Shown here one piece after another: positions 1 to 11,949 of a stretch of 64,000 bases of DNA (position 1 is its first letter; each line of letters begins with the position of its first letter). Below the pieces are notes generated by a model. It saw only the letters and a list, made by a program, of their open reading frames with translations. It was not told the DNA's origin and did not search any database. A program made the translations under genes and the position numbers. This DNA comes from Ricinus communis. Its lineage: Eukaryota; Streptophyta; Magnoliopsida; Malpighiales; Euphorbiaceae. The stretch covers positions 26,435,688 to 26,499,687 of the forward strand of contig NC_063264.1 of assembly GCF_019578655.1 (NCBI RefSeq). Direction: 5' to 3'.

Positions 1-285
1 AAAAGTGGTATATTTATGAATATGAGAGAATAACCCCGTAAGAGGGGTAAATTTGTATATATGAGAAAACAACCTCGTAAAATAGGTATATTTGTATATA
101 GTAGAAAACAACTCTGTAAGAGGGATACATTTGTGAATATGAGAAAACAGTCCCGTAAAAGAGATGTATTTGTCAATATAAGAAAACAACCTCGTAAAAA
201 AGGTATATTTATGAATATGATATAACAATTCCGTAAGAGGGGTATCTTTATGAGTATGAGAAAACAACTCCAGAAGAGATCAATT
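1..285. repeat. 39-bp minisatellite, left array
   Basis: About seven degenerate copies of a 39-bp unit run from the window edge to about position 285. The unit reads roughly GAATATGAGAAAACAACC, then CCGTAAGAGGGG, then TATATTTGT. Its core (ACCCC, six-base spacer, GGGGT) can form a short hairpin. The same unit resumes at 1262-2311 and again at 40741-40886. I see no gene here. The array continues off the left edge, so its full length is unknown. Confidence 0.9.
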
Positions 286-534
286 ATAGACACTAATATA
301 ATTAGATATGCTCTTCATTGATAAACTTGGGATTTGCGATCTCAAGTAAGATCATTTATCAAAGAATGACTCTGGTTATCAAGTGATTGAAGAGCTTGTA
401 TCTAACTGTATAAAGGCATATGGAAATCTATGAATAGGGGATGTTGCACGAGTATCTACAGGATCTAAATCATCAACAAGTTCGCCAAGCACGTTGAAAA
501 TTCGTCTTAGAGTCGCCCCGCCGACTGGAACACT

Positions 535-1030
535 GAGAGGACCTGTCACAACCGAATTTATTTATTTATTTTTTAATTAATAATTAATATTCAGTAGCAT
601 GTCATTAAACATGTCATTTGCATCATAATTATGTATAACCTATTTTATTATATTATGTGGTAGATAAATAAATTATTTAGTTACATATTGATTTAATTGA
701 AAAGTAATGACAGGTCCTCTCACATCTAGGTTTACATGTTTGAGTACAATTAGAAGTATATGTAGAAATGAAGAAATGAAGAGGTGGTAAATTGGTGTAA
801 ACATAGGAAATTTTATAATTTAATCCTCTTTCTTTCTAACTTTCCAATTTAATCCAAAATCATTACTTTTCAATTAAATCAATATGTAACTAAATAATTT
901 ATTTATCTACCACATAATATAATAAAATAGGTCATACATAATTATGATACAAACGGCATGTTTAATGACATGCTATTGAATATTAATTATTAATTAAAAA
1001 AATAAATAAATAAATTCGGTTGTGATGGAA
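535..1030. mobile_element. Foldback/MITE-like inverted repeat inside the minisatellite
   Basis: Two arms of about 165 bp, 546-710 and 860-1025, are near-perfect reverse complements, with about 150 bp between them. The left arm is itself bounded by a perfect 13-bp inverted repeat: GAGAGGACCTGTC at 535-547 and its complement at 709-721. So the left 187 bp looks like a small terminal-inverted-repeat element. The right arm keeps a degenerate version only at its outer end. No coding capacity. It could be one foldback transposon or two MITEs of the same family inserted head to head. No clear target duplication was found. Confidence 0.75.
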
Positions 1031-1261
1031 CCTCCTATGTCAATCACTACCATTCCTTTCAATAAATATTAAGTAATAATAGCATGGCAGTTTGAATTCA
1101 ATATAGATATAATAATTTTTTTTTAAAACATTAGATTATGTATCGAAATAGTAGTATGAGATATTAAGGGTATTTCTGATTTTATTATATCAGGGCCTAT
1201 TTCAGCATCACAAACTTTTTTGTTTTGGCCTGTAGGGCTCTTAACATTATTTATGTTATAA

Positions 1262-2311
1262 AAAAAAAATATTTGTAAATATTAGAAAACAACCCCGAAA
1301 GAGATATATTTGTGAGTATGAGAAAACATACGTGTAAAAAGGGTATATTTTATAATATGAGAAAGCCACCCTGTGAAAGAAATATATTTATGAGTGTGAG
1401 AAAACAACTCCATAAAAGGGATTTATTTCTAACTATGAGAAAAGAAATCTGTAAAAGAAGTATATTTATGAATATGAGAAAAAACCCTCTAAAAGGGGTA
1501 TACTTGTGAGTATGAGAAAGTAAACCCATAAAAAGGATGTATGTTTATTAATATGAGAAAACAACCCGTAAGAGTACTATATTTGTAAATATTAGAAAAC
1601 AATCCCACAAAAGAGGTATATTTGTGAGTATGAGAAAACAATCTCGCATAATGGGTATATTTTTTAATATGAGAAAACAACCCTATAGGAGGGATATATT
1701 TGTAATTGTGAGAAAACAACTCCATAAAAGCGGTTATATTTGTGCATATGACAAAACAACCCAGTAAATATAGTATATTTATGAATATGAGAAAAGCACG
1801 TAAGAGGGGTATATTTGTGAGTGTGAGAAAACGACTCCATAAAAGAGGTATGATTCTGAGTGTGAGAAAATAACCCCGTAAGAGGATCTTTAAGTATGAG
1901 AAAACAACCCTGTAAGAGGGATATGTTTGTGAGTGAGAAAACAACCTCGTAAAAGAATTATATTTATAAATATAAGAAAACAACCCCATAAGAGGGGGTA
2001 TATGTGTGAGTATAAGAAAGCACCCCCGTAAAAGGGGTATATTTATTAATTTGAGAAAACAACCACGTAAAAGGGGAATATTTGTGAGTGTGAGAAAATA
2101 ATCCTGTAAAAGAGGTATATTTGAGAATATGAGAAAGCAATGCTGAAAGAGGGTAATATTTATCAATATTAGAAAATAACCCCGTAAGGGGGGTATATCT
2201 TTGAGTATGAGAAAGAAACGCATAAAAGAGGTAACTTTTTACTATGAAAAAACAACCTCGTAAAAGGGGTATATTTGTTAGTGTGAGAAAACAACCTCGT
2301 AAGAGGGTATT
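1262..2311. repeat. 39-bp minisatellite, main array (about 27 units)
   Basis: A tandem array of the same 39-bp unit (GAGTATGAGAAAACAACCCC..GTAAGAGGGGTATATTTGT, variable). Because 39 is a multiple of three, single frames stay open for long stretches on both strands. The minus strand gives a 244-residue frame at 1489-2223 of hydrophobic 13-residue repeats (around IPLLRGCFLILTN). The plus strand gives a 65-residue frame of basic repeats (around MRKQLHKRDLF). There is no host-protein similarity I can recognise, so I treat the frames as by-products of repeat length. The array ends at 2311, where a copia LTR begins. Confidence 0.9.
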
Positions 2312-2345
2312 ATGAAAGTAAGATAAATGATGTGGTGAATGTCTT

Positions 2346-2382
<37 letters not shown>

Positions 2383-2549
2383 CGAATGCTCATTACAGGT
2401 ATATATATTGATGTTGGCACACATTAATCCTATTCTAAAGCCTATGATTAAGCTAAATCTATACAAATAAGGAAAGAAATAATAGAAAATCAATCTCTAA
2501 TATGAACTACGTATTCTGTGGCTATTTTACAGTTCAACTTCCTTTAACA
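2312..2549 (-). repeat. 3' LTR of the copia element
   Basis: On the minus strand the sequence after the purine tract begins TGTTAAAGGAAG at 2549, the usual TG start of an LTR, directly after the RNase H reading frame ends. It includes an (AT)n run at 2350-2379 and a TATA-like ATATATATACC. The left boundary near 2312 is inferred from where the 39-bp minisatellite stops. Confidence 0.6.
2350..2379. repeat. (AT)n microsatellite
   Basis: About 15 uninterrupted AT dinucleotides inside the copia LTR. Confidence 0.95.
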
Positions 2550-2559
2550 CTCCCCCTCA

Positions 2560-3950
2560 AGTTAAAGTGTATGTTACTGACACCCAACTTGTTGAGTAAA
2601 ACTTCAAACTGCTCAGTGCTCAAAGGCTTGGTAAATAAATCTACTGGCTGATCTAAAGTGTGAATATGAGCAGTTTGAATCATTCCATTTTGAATCTTTT
2701 CATGCACTAAGTGACAGTCTATTTCTATATGTTTAGTACGCTTATGAAAAACTGGATTTGCGGCTATGTGTATGGCTGCTTGATTATCGCAGTATAAATT
2801 TACTGGCTACGTATGACTTACTCCCAAGTCTTTTAAGATGTTTTTCAACCATATGATCTCACATCATGTAGTAGCCATAGAACTTGAACGAGATACCGTT
2901 GTATGTTTCTTTGTCTTCCAAGAAATTGGTGCTTGACCAAGCAAGATGCAAAAACCTGTAATTGACCTTCTCGTATCCTTATAACGAGCCCAATCAACGT
3001 CACATAATGCTCTTAATTGAAGAGAACCTGTAGATGGTAATAAAATACCTTGCCATGAGTATGTTTGAAATACCTAAGGACTTTGTGTGCTGCTTCTAAG
3101 TGTGGTTGTCTAGGTTTGTCCATAAACTGACTCAACACATGAACAATATAAGTGAGGTCTGGTCTAGTTATGGTGAGATAAACTAACCTCCCTACTAATC
3201 TTTTGTAAGCTGATGCATCCTTTAAAAGTTCTCCATTTGATTGCGTGAGTGACAAATTTTGATCTACCGAAAAACGAGAAGGTTTAGCACCTAAGAACCC
3301 GACATCTTCTAAAATTTCCAAATCATATTTTCGTTGTGATAAACTGATTCCTTGTCTTGATCTTGCAACCTCTATGCCGAGGAAATATTTAAGCTTTTCC
3401 AAGTCTTTCAGTTTGAATTACTTGGATAAGAAAAGTTTAGTTTCTTCTATATCTTGCATATTATCTCCGGCCAATATCACATCATCAACATACACAAGTA
3501 ATGCCAAAAAAGTACCTTGCTGTTGTCGGACGAACAAAGAATAATCGAGCGGAATTTGGTGGAATCCATGACTTTGAGTCATTGGATAACTTTATAAACC
3601 ACTGTCGAGAGGCTTGTTTTAATCCGTATAGTGATTATGAAGTTTACAAACACGAGTCTCCCCCTTCGTCTGAAACCAGGAGGCAAAGACATGTATACTT
3701 CTTCATTAAGCTCACCATTCAGAAATTCGTTATTAACATCTAATTGATGTAAATGCCAACCACGTAATGCTGCCACACTAAGCAAGACACGAACTGTAAC
3801 TAATTTAGCCACAGGTGCGAAAGTTTCCCTGTAATCAATGCCCTCAATTTGACTGTAGTCCTTAGCCACCAATCGTGCTTTGTATCTCTCCACCGTCCCA
3901 TCAACCTTTAATTTGCTTTTTAATACCCATTTGCAGCCGATTGGTTGCTT
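2560..3950 (-). pseudogene. copia reverse transcriptase and RNase H, broken
   Basis: Minus-strand frames show the copia RT start ([20 protein letters not shown] at 3830-3890, [13 protein letters not shown] near 3730). The catalytic YVDD is intact at 3481-3492. Next come the RT end (KLKYFLGIEVARS, 3350-3400) and RNase H ([20 protein letters not shown] near 2740-2800; [18 protein letters not shown] near 2610-2660). In a functional copy this copies element RNA to DNA and removes the template. Here the pieces lie in several frames with stops between them, so it is dead despite the intact active-site motif. Confidence 0.9.
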
Positions 3951-3959
3951 ATGAGATGG

Positions 3960-5480
3960 CAGTGTTACTAAACTCTAAGTCCTATTATTTTGCAAAGCAA
4001 AAATTTCTTGTTGCATGGCTTTACGCCATTTTGGATCTTTGACAGCCTGTGAATAACTAGCAGGTTCTTTATGGAGAGATAGTTTAGTCGCATATGTTTT
4101 ATAAGCTTGGGAAAGTTTGTTATAAGATAAAGATTGGGATAGCGAATGAACAATACCTGAATGTTGAACCAAGCTTGTGGATGACGTTGGTTCAGTCCTT
4201 GAAGGGAGGGCCATCTCGATATGGAAGTCATGTAGATATCGTGGAGCTTTAATGGCGCGACTTCCACGCCGGGATGGTGTAACAGCTGGTATATTTGTTG
4301 ATGGTGGCGACATGTTTGGTGAAGGGATGTTAGGAGGACCAGGCTCATTGATGGTTATGTTAAAGTTTCGTGGTTCATTGGTATTGGTATGAGATGAGTA
4401 CTCAGGTAAAGGGTCGAAATCAAGGTTGGAATATTAATTTGGAAACAATAATTCTGAATCTTTTTATGGTGTAGTGAAATCTTTAGAATTCTGGAAAGGA
4501 AAGATATTTTCAAAGAAAATGACATCTCTTGAGACTAATACCTTTTTCTGAGTAATATCAATAACACGATACCCCTTTTTCCGATAAGGATATCCAAGAA
4601 AGATGCAACGTGATGCTCGAGGATCAAATTTTGAACGGTTTTGGCCATATGTGGAAACAAAACACAGACAACCAAATACTCGTAAATGTGACTAGTTTGG
4701 AACTTTGTTAAACAACTTTTCATATGGGGTTTTGCCTTGGAAGATAGGAGTTGGTGTGCGGTTTATGAGATAGGCTGAAGTAAGGATGGCATCCCCCCAA
4801 AAATGATGAGGAAGACCAGCTTGAATAAGGAGGGCACGTGCCATATTTAACAACTGTCTGTGTTTCCGTTCAGCGACACCATTTTGTTGTGGTGTATTGA
4901 CACAACTGGTTTGGTGAATGATGCCCTTTTGTGCATTGAAAGTTTCAAGTCTGAATTTTGGGCCATTATCATTACAAATGATCTTTACTTTGGAATTGAA
5001 TTGATTTTCAGCCATGTCGACAAAATTGACCAAAAGATTTCCAGCATCTGATTTATGTTTCATAAGGTAAATCCATGTGCATCTAGTATAGTCATTAACG
5101 ATAGTAAGAAAATATTTTTCACCTGAAATTGAAGTAACTTTGTAACCACCCCAAATGTCAACATGTATCAAATCAAAACTAGATTCGATAGTGATGGAAC
5201 TTGAAGAAAAAGGAAGTCTTGTTTGTTTTGCTAGAGGGCAAATCAAACACCTATCTGTATTACAAGTTTTATTTCGGAAACATGAAGAATTAAATAATAG
5301 AGTGACTTTAGAAGATGGATGCCCCAGACGTTGGTGCCAAAAAGACGAATTTGAGGCTTTGGTGTGATTACACATTCCTTTATTGGCTTGACCGAGATAG
5401 TAAAGGCCCTCTCGTTCAATTCCCGTCCCAATCGTCTTCCCCGAGCGTAGGTCCTGGACAAAGCAAATATTGTTGAAGAA
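3960..5480 (-). pseudogene. copia integrase and integrase-RT linker, broken
   Basis: The longest frame, 4692-5375 minus, has the HQRLGHPS of the zinc-binding N-terminus. It also has core integrase stretches LTIVNDYTRCTWIYLMKHKS, CNDNGPKF and GVAERKHRQLLNMARALL, and the typical copia tail LINRTPTPIFQGKTPYEKLF. The canonical core motif reads ...NDNG.. here where a second acidic pair is usual. The linker with the conserved PRYLHDF and the RT-preceding KDPKWRKAMQQEI lies at 3975-4313, overlapped by a second frame, showing a frameshift. Not functional. Confidence 0.88.
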
Positions 5481-5519
5481 AATGGCTGTATTAGATGAAT
5501 TGCGGGTTAGCTTGCTAAT

Positions 5520-6168
5520 TTATATTAAATTCAGATGGAAAAATGGAATACACAAAATATTGTCAAGAATTAAATCTGGAGATAGAGCTATTGTGCCAAT
5601 ATGAGTCACTTGTGCTATAGAACCATTTGGCAATTCCACGGTACGATTTTTGACAGGCTTCGAGTGTGTAAATAAGTTCTGATCATAAACCATGTGGTAT
5701 GTACACCCACTACGAAAGATCCAAGTGTTTCTTTTTCCATTGAGGATAAGTGAAAAAGCTTTACCTGAAAGTTCATCATGAGTTGAGCAATTACTAACAT
5801 GATTTGCAGAGGAGGTTTTGGATCTCAACATTTCTAGTATTTGTCTGCATCTTCAGCCATGAATGGAAAGCTCGTCTCTTTCTTTTCCGTCATATACGCA
5901 GCTTGATTTCCCTTCGAGATTGTTGCATTATCCTCAATTGCTACTTTCTTTTTACGGCAAAATTCTACTGTGTCCTCTTTAGCCGCAAAAACTGCATTTG
6001 AGATGTGCATGACAATTTTTTAGTGGCGTGATTTGTCTTGTTACACTTTATGCACTTTTGTTCATCTTCAGTCTTGCGATTTGAATTCTTTACGGCAAAG
6101 ACAACAGCTTCCGGTTGGTCTTGACTCTTTCCGGTTGTTGCTTCTGCTTGTTTCTCATGACAGAGCAC
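5520..6168 (-). pseudogene. copia gag zinc knuckle and protease region, broken
   Basis: Frame 5965-6168 minus contains CIKCNKTNH.., a CCHC-type nucleic-acid-binding knuckle whose last cysteine is displaced, so the motif is damaged. Frame 5520-5831 minus contains a variant of the copia protease region (FRSGCTYHM, where an active aspartate, D-S-G, is expected, and the downstream LILDNILCIPFFHLNLI). It lies in the correct order upstream of integrase. The protease active-site aspartate appears lost. Confidence 0.75.
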
Positions 6169-6200
6169 TAGGGAGTATGCTTTATTTTTAGTTAATTCTA

Positions 6201-7330
6201 TGAGTTGTACTTAATTTACATTTTCATTCTTAGCCAACTTGATTGCATATTTATGTGTAGATTAACCAATGAGAATTAGAAAAAAAATTATTAAAATTGA
6301 CCATGAGAGTAGACAAGCTCTTTGAAGGAAAATAATTGTTAAGGAGCTTAATGAGTTTTGATGAACTTTTTAATCACAATAGTAGGTTAAACTTTAATTT
6401 TAATATGTTTAATTGAGCTTGAAGAAAATCTTTAGGTATTTTAGAATAATTATCCTTAATTAAAATATGGTGTTTAATAATCTAAGTGTTTATGATTAAA
6501 TTGGAAAAACGAAACTAACTCTAAGCTCTAAGCTTTAATTATACAATTTTCTATTTTAGTTTAAATTATTTAGATTTATATTTTATTTACTTAATTACTT
6601 TTATTCAATTGGCTAGTTAAGATTGTAAGTAGGAACATTCTTTTACAAAGACTCGGTTGCTACGCCAATAGAAATAGTGGAACTTTCCCTCTGGCGTACC
6701 TAACTTGTGAAAAGCATGATTTACAATATGCACAGACAGAAGTAGCTGTTTGGAATTGGAACCCTAGATTGATATCCCAATAGCAAACCAAAGCCCGCCC
6801 AACTCTACCCAAATAACAGTATTAGAATAAGCCTTTGAAATTAGTACCCAATAAACAATCCTCAAAGGAACGATAAACTTTTATCCTAACGATCCTTGCA
6901 CTTATAGTTTTGAAATACAACAGACAGACAACAAGCCTCCATCAAATAAATATTAATTTTTCTTCATTTATGCACTAGCCAAAAAAAATAATCCTTCATT
7001 TTCACACTAATTAAACATAATAGAAAAATAAATTTTTATTTTTTTAATAGATTCTTTTCTTTATTCTTTTTATTCATACTCCCTCACTTAACTAATAATT
7101 GAAGGCAAAAAAAACTTGTTAAGGATAGTCTGCTTGGGAGAACAGTCCCTCGTTTAGGGATTTAAGCCCTTGTTTTTAACTAAAGATTTAATCAATAGTT
7201 TTGGATATTCGACCCATCTTTCCATTTCGATTCCTTTCTTAATTTTTGGAAATTGTTATTTAAACGCGGTTGATAATTATAGGCTTTTTAAATTAGTTAT
7301 ATCGAGGTAATGAAGATCATTTGATAGTCA
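6201..7330. other. AT-rich intergenic DNA, no gene seen
   Basis: No credible open frame or domain on either strand. A somewhat GC-richer patch at 6640-6910 resembles decayed retroelement leader sequence, but I cannot assign it. Confidence 0.6.
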
Positions 7331-7399
7331 AAATCTAGGTATTATCTTAATGATCTTTAAGTCTCGAAGATTTTATTTCAATAGTTTTTATTAAATAAT

Positions 7400-7749
7400 T
7401 TTTAAAATACCATAATTAAATTATTTTAATATAATAAATAAAAATTATTATTTATTCCTAATCTAATAGAATTAAGTAGTGATTAATTTTCTAATTCTAA
7501 TAGGATTAATCAGTATTAATCTCTTAATTCTACTAAAATTAATTAGTGATTAATCTATTTTAGTTCTAATAGTATCATAATTTCATATATATTTTTAATA
7601 AAATTATATTTTTATTTAATTATAATAAAATTATTATATTATAAAATTAAAAATTAAAAATTAATTTTCCATATTTCTTTTTTATTAATATGAAGATTTT
7701 ATTTCAAATATATTTATATAATAAGTTTTATAATAATGATTTACGTGTG
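7400..7749. mobile_element. Helitron-like unit, 5' part (interrupted by LTR)
   Basis: This AT-rich stretch contains repeated TCTAATAG.ATTAATTAGTGATTAAT segments and ends in ATTTACGTGTG. It matches the internal parts of the units at 10036-11350. Its expected continuation, AACGCGCATATGACGAGAAA, appears only after 10035, directly beyond the LTR at 7750-10035. One unit was therefore split by that LTR. Confidence 0.4.
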
Positions 7750-10035
7750 TGTCAACACCTCTTTTTCGAATCCAGATATTAAGAAAAAGACGAAAAATCC
7801 TATTATGAAAGTTACTACTTTCTCGGGTCTTAGGAGGTGAAAGACAGGCAAATCCGAGGCTAAGGTCGATGTTAATCCAGCTGGAATTACCTTTTTGAAA
7901 GCATTTTGGACATAATTGTTAGAAAAAATTAAGTTTTACAAATTTAGGGACCTAATCATAATTTTTAAAGCTCCCTCTATATAGATGTAGAGTCGATTGG
8001 AATTTTTGCACCTCGACGTTATTTTTTGTGATGATTTCACGTCCAGATACAAATTCCAGAAGGTTTTCTTTATGATAGGCATTGCTTTTATCGATAATTA
8101 TCTAAATTTTAAAAATAAAATGAGATATTTAACAATATATTCCTAAAATCTATCGCTTTCTTTAGGATTTCTCTTGAAAATCCTACCTATTCAAATAGAA
8201 ATAGGTGATTAGGGTTTTTAGGGGGAATTAAGAACTGAAAATTGGCAGTAAGTGAGATCGGCACTTGAGAGACATTGAGAAAGAAAAAATAAAGAGAAAA
8301 TTCAGAGAAAAAAGAAAGAAAAGCACTGTCGATCTTGTTTGATATTAGAAGATTCAAGCCACTAAGAAAGAACGATTTTAGAAAATAAGCCACTGAAGAA
8401 AAAATCTGTTTTTGGAAACTATTTCTAATCGACAAAAGGTTTCTCTAAGCCAGATCCAACACTGGATTCCTACCTGGTTTTCTATTGAACTTCATCCTCA
8501 TCACCTGAGACCTACAAATCTAATATTCACGATGACAATTTGAGGGTTCCTTCAATCATACATACATCATCATCATAAAATCGGTTCTTTCGTTTCTGTT
8601 TCGTTTTTTTTTCTATTATTTATTTTTAGAAACATGATTAGGATTTTGATCTATGATAAGTATGATTAGATTAGGATTTTTTGATGAATATACATGATTA
8701 TTGTGTTTGATTCTCATAATAAGAACTTAGGATTTTGAAATCTAATTTTTCGTTAATTAGAATTTTTAGATCTATTTAAAAGTATGTTATTGGATCAGTA
8801 TTTGGATTTATTTGTCATTATGGATCAATATTTGGATTTATTTGTCATTATGATTAGGTAATTAAACCTGTTAAATATGATTTTCTTGATTGATTCTACC
8901 GTCTATTAATTTATTGCACTTAGGGTTTTTATCGCTTTAGAGTTTTGATTATTTAATTGACTTTTGTCACTTTTATTTTTAATATTTTTATCTTATTTTT
9001 CTCTTGTTCTAATCAATTTTAATGTCTGTACATGTGAAATTCGGCTTTGGGATGCAAAATTGACTACTGATGAATGATGAAAATCAGCCTGAAAACTCTA
9101 GAGCCAATTGGCTTAGTGCAGAGGCAATTGGCTCTATATTGAGTCGATCCTGCACATAGAGTCAATTGGTTGTGCAAGCCAGCCTCCAATTTTTATGTTT
9201 TTTTGATGATTTTTTATATACTTTTGGTTTCTGCATAGTTTTTAGGTCGTTTCCTTTTAGCAATCATAGTTGTAGGCGGGTTATAATAATTAGATTTTAC
9301 TTTATGCTTTATTTTGTTTTTTTTATTGTACATTAATTAAGTATGTGATCACATGATTGATTAAATAAAAATGGGCCACATAGATTTAGGGTTAAAAATT
9401 GATTCCAACATGAATTTGGTAGTCTAATAGGCTAATCAACTTTAAATGAGCTTAAAATCCTAAAACCTAAGAAGACTTAGTAGGCTTTGACATGTTTAGT
9501 TAGGGCTTGGACTTAATCAGAATTAAGATCATACTGAATGGGCCTCATTATAATAAGTAATCCATTAGGTTTAACAGTTGGAAATAAAAAACATAACATG
9601 TAATTGGGCTAAACTAGATAGGCTACACACATAATTGACTAGTAAATTAGGCTAACTATTCTAACATACTCTGGGCTTGAATAAAAATGGACTAAACTTG
9701 AGTATATTATGTGTGTTATTTAGTATGCCTGTGTATAAATTGATTGCATTTATAGGAAATAATTTGTTAAACAATAAAATTAAAGATTAATATACACACA
9801 TAAGGAAGTTGGCTTCTAGATGCATCTTTGGACCTTGTGGCATAAGCTTCCTTATGAAATTTGAGAAACACCACTCATTAGTAAAAGTCTCTAGGTGATT
9901 ACTCAGGTGGCGACTCCCATCTCCGCGCTAGCCTCAATGACTAGTTAGTGTATTCCCGATTAGGTTGAAAAAGTCTTACAGTTCCGTAGTTACTAAAAAT
10001 ACTTGGATGTGCACTCGAAGTCGTTCCCCACAACA
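7750..10035 (+). repeat. Tat/Ogre-type LTR copy a (solo-LTR-like, plus strand)
   Basis: It starts TGTCAACACC and ends near CCCCACAACA. The family is defined by matches to copies at 30786-33126, 43298-45001 and 20955-25018 (all minus). Shared landmarks, in order: a GAAAGTTACTACTTTCTCGG-like block (7815), a fragment of the distal palindrome cluster, a pyrimidine block and GAGAAAAAGA tract, the palindrome cluster at 9098-9172, the CCAACATGAATTTGGTAGTC block (9398), and a TTCCTTATGAAATTTGAGAA block near the 3' end. Both this copy and the 30.8-kb copy terminate at CCCACAA. That favours this as the true LTR end over a tRNA-primer-like TGGCGACTCCCATC at 9908-9921. No pol follows, so it behaves as a solo LTR. 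No clean target duplication. Confidence 0.7.
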
Positions 10036-10979
10036 TATAACGCGCATATGACGAGAAATACTAGTATATATAAAAGCACAAAGGATGGAAAATTTCAAAC
10101 TGACTAAACTATTAGTTGATAAGTAATTACTGATTTTATCTTGACTCTATTTGTAATAAATTTAATTTCTTAATTCTAATAGGATTAATTAGTGATTAAT
10201 CTAATTCAATCTTAAGTTTAACAAAATTTTATATACATTTTTAATCCTATAAAAATATTATATCTCACTATATGTATATTTATAATGGAGTTCAAATAAC
10301 TCAATGCAACTTTTTGCAAAAATTGAAGACAACAAGTCAAAAAGAAAAAGATATAATAATTTTAATTTTCTTTTATTTTTATATTGATTTATGTATTCAA
10401 CATTATTATAATACTTCGTTCATAGAATTATTTACTTTTTAATATTTTTTTTAATATTTTCCTCATTTTTATCATGAAAATTCAAAATTCATCTTTTCTT
10501 ATATTTTTTTAATATTTTTGAAAATAAAAAATTTTATTTTTATTTAATTATAATAATATTACTATTAAAAAAACTACGTTATAAAATTAAGAATTAATTA
10601 ATTATTAATTTGTTTTTATATTTCTTTCTTTATTAACATGTATAATTTTTAATTAAATATTTTTAATAAATATTATTTTGTATACTAATTTATCAAATAA
10701 TTTTTATATTATGACTTTTTTAATATAATTTAAGTGTGTAACGCATGTGAAGACCAATACTAGAAAAGCATGAAATGGAGAGGAATCTTTGAATGACTAA
10801 AATATCCTTATTAATCTTATCTTAATTTTACATGTAATTAATTTAATCTTCTAATCCTAATAGAATTAATTAGTTATTAATCTTTTCTAATCCTAAAAGG
10901 ATTAAATAGTGATTAACCAATCATAATCCTATCATAATTTCATATAAATCTCTAATCCTATAAGAAGTTAATAAGTTAG

Positions 10980-11018
<39 letters not shown>

Positions 11019-11350
11019 CTGAGGAGTTCATATAACTCAATGTGATTTTTCATAAGAATTGGACAAAAAGTCAAAACATAAAAAGATATAATGCTTTTAA
11101 TCGTATTTTATTATTATATTAATTTATATGTTTATTGTTATTATAATATTTTATTGTTTAATTTGAAGTTTAAATATCCATTAAATTTATAAAGTATACA
11201 ATAACACATGAACTCTTACTAAAAGTAAGATAAAAAACTCATAAAATAATTAAATATTTTTAATAAATATATATAAATACTAATTTATCAAATATTTTTA
11301 TATTATGACTCTTATAAAAATAATTTACTCGCATAAAGCATGTGACAAAA
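10036..11350. mobile_element. Tandem Helitron-like AT-rich units
   Basis: About two and a half related units of about 600 bp run head to tail (breaks near 10060 and 10770). Each begins like TAGTATATATAAAAGCACAA, continues with TAATAGGATTAATTAGTGAT, then GGAGTTCA.ATAACTCAATG.. and an AT-rich part. Each ends with an ACGC-rich stretch followed by TACTAG (10042-10067, 10740-10768, 11330-11350). Ends of that kind, with no target duplication, recall non-autonomous Helitrons, but the 3' hairpins are decayed. A (AT)n run lies at 10985-11015. No coding capacity. Confidence 0.4.
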
Positions 11351-11359
11351 AATACGAGT

Positions 11360-11940
11360 TATAAAACTAGATAATGGAAATTTTTAAATTTGATAATTGA
11401 GTGCTAAAATTTCAATAAATAGAATAGATACCAAACTTGTTTAAGTTCAACCATCAAAATAGTTTGTAATTAAAAATTTAAACATTTGGTTCAAATTTTA
11501 ATAAGTTTCCTTTAGAGACATATTTTAATAAGTTAATAATATCATTTTGTAATCATCTAACTTTTTTTATATAAAATTAGTTATGCTCACTTGAAAATTA
11601 ATTTTGGACTAATAGGCTTAATATTGTGATAAGTGTATATCTTAATTTGAGTAAGGCTTTGTATTTGAGTTCCCCTCTAATCGTTTGTAATTTAGAAAAT
11701 TACTAATTTTTAATTTCACGCATTAATTATAATTTTTAAAAATAAAAAAGTTAATTATCAAATATTAATAAATTTATACACCATATTTATAATTATCTTT
11801 TAAAAATTTAGATTTTTACCCTTTAAAGAATCTAAGTTTCTATAAGTTTTTGAATATATGAATTTTAAAATTATAACATTGTTCGTTACGTATATAAATT
11901 TATAATATTTTAAAGGTTATTTTAAAATAAATAAAAGTTA
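11360..11940. other. AT-rich intergenic DNA, nothing recognised
   Basis: No supported gene or element boundary on either strand. Confidence 0.5.
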
Positions 11941-11949
11941 GATACAATC

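Larger units (their letters stand above)
2312..6200 (-). mobile_element. Ty1/copia retrotransposon, decayed, minus strand
   Basis: Read on the minus strand, this stretch carries gag zinc-knuckle remnants, protease-linker, integrase, reverse transcriptase and RNase H in the copia order (integrase before RT). It ends in a polypurine tract (2551-2558) and a 3' LTR (2312-2549). All domains are broken by stops and frameshifts. No matching 5' LTR is seen right of 6200, so the element is 5'-truncated. The 3' LTR abuts the minisatellite at 2311, which implies insertion at the edge of or into that array. Confidence 0.9.

Noticed and set aside
1489..2223. 244-residue minus-strand open frame
   Set aside because: It is made entirely of the 39-bp minisatellite, with a 13-residue hydrophobic repeat. 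Openness follows from the unit length, and there is no domain or start context to support a gene.
9908..9921. TGGCGACTCCCATC as a tRNA primer-binding site marking the LTR end
   Set aside because: It resembles primer sites of this lineage, but copies a and b both continue about 120 bp further and stop at the same CCCACAA, which fits better as the LTR terminus. Not fully excluded.
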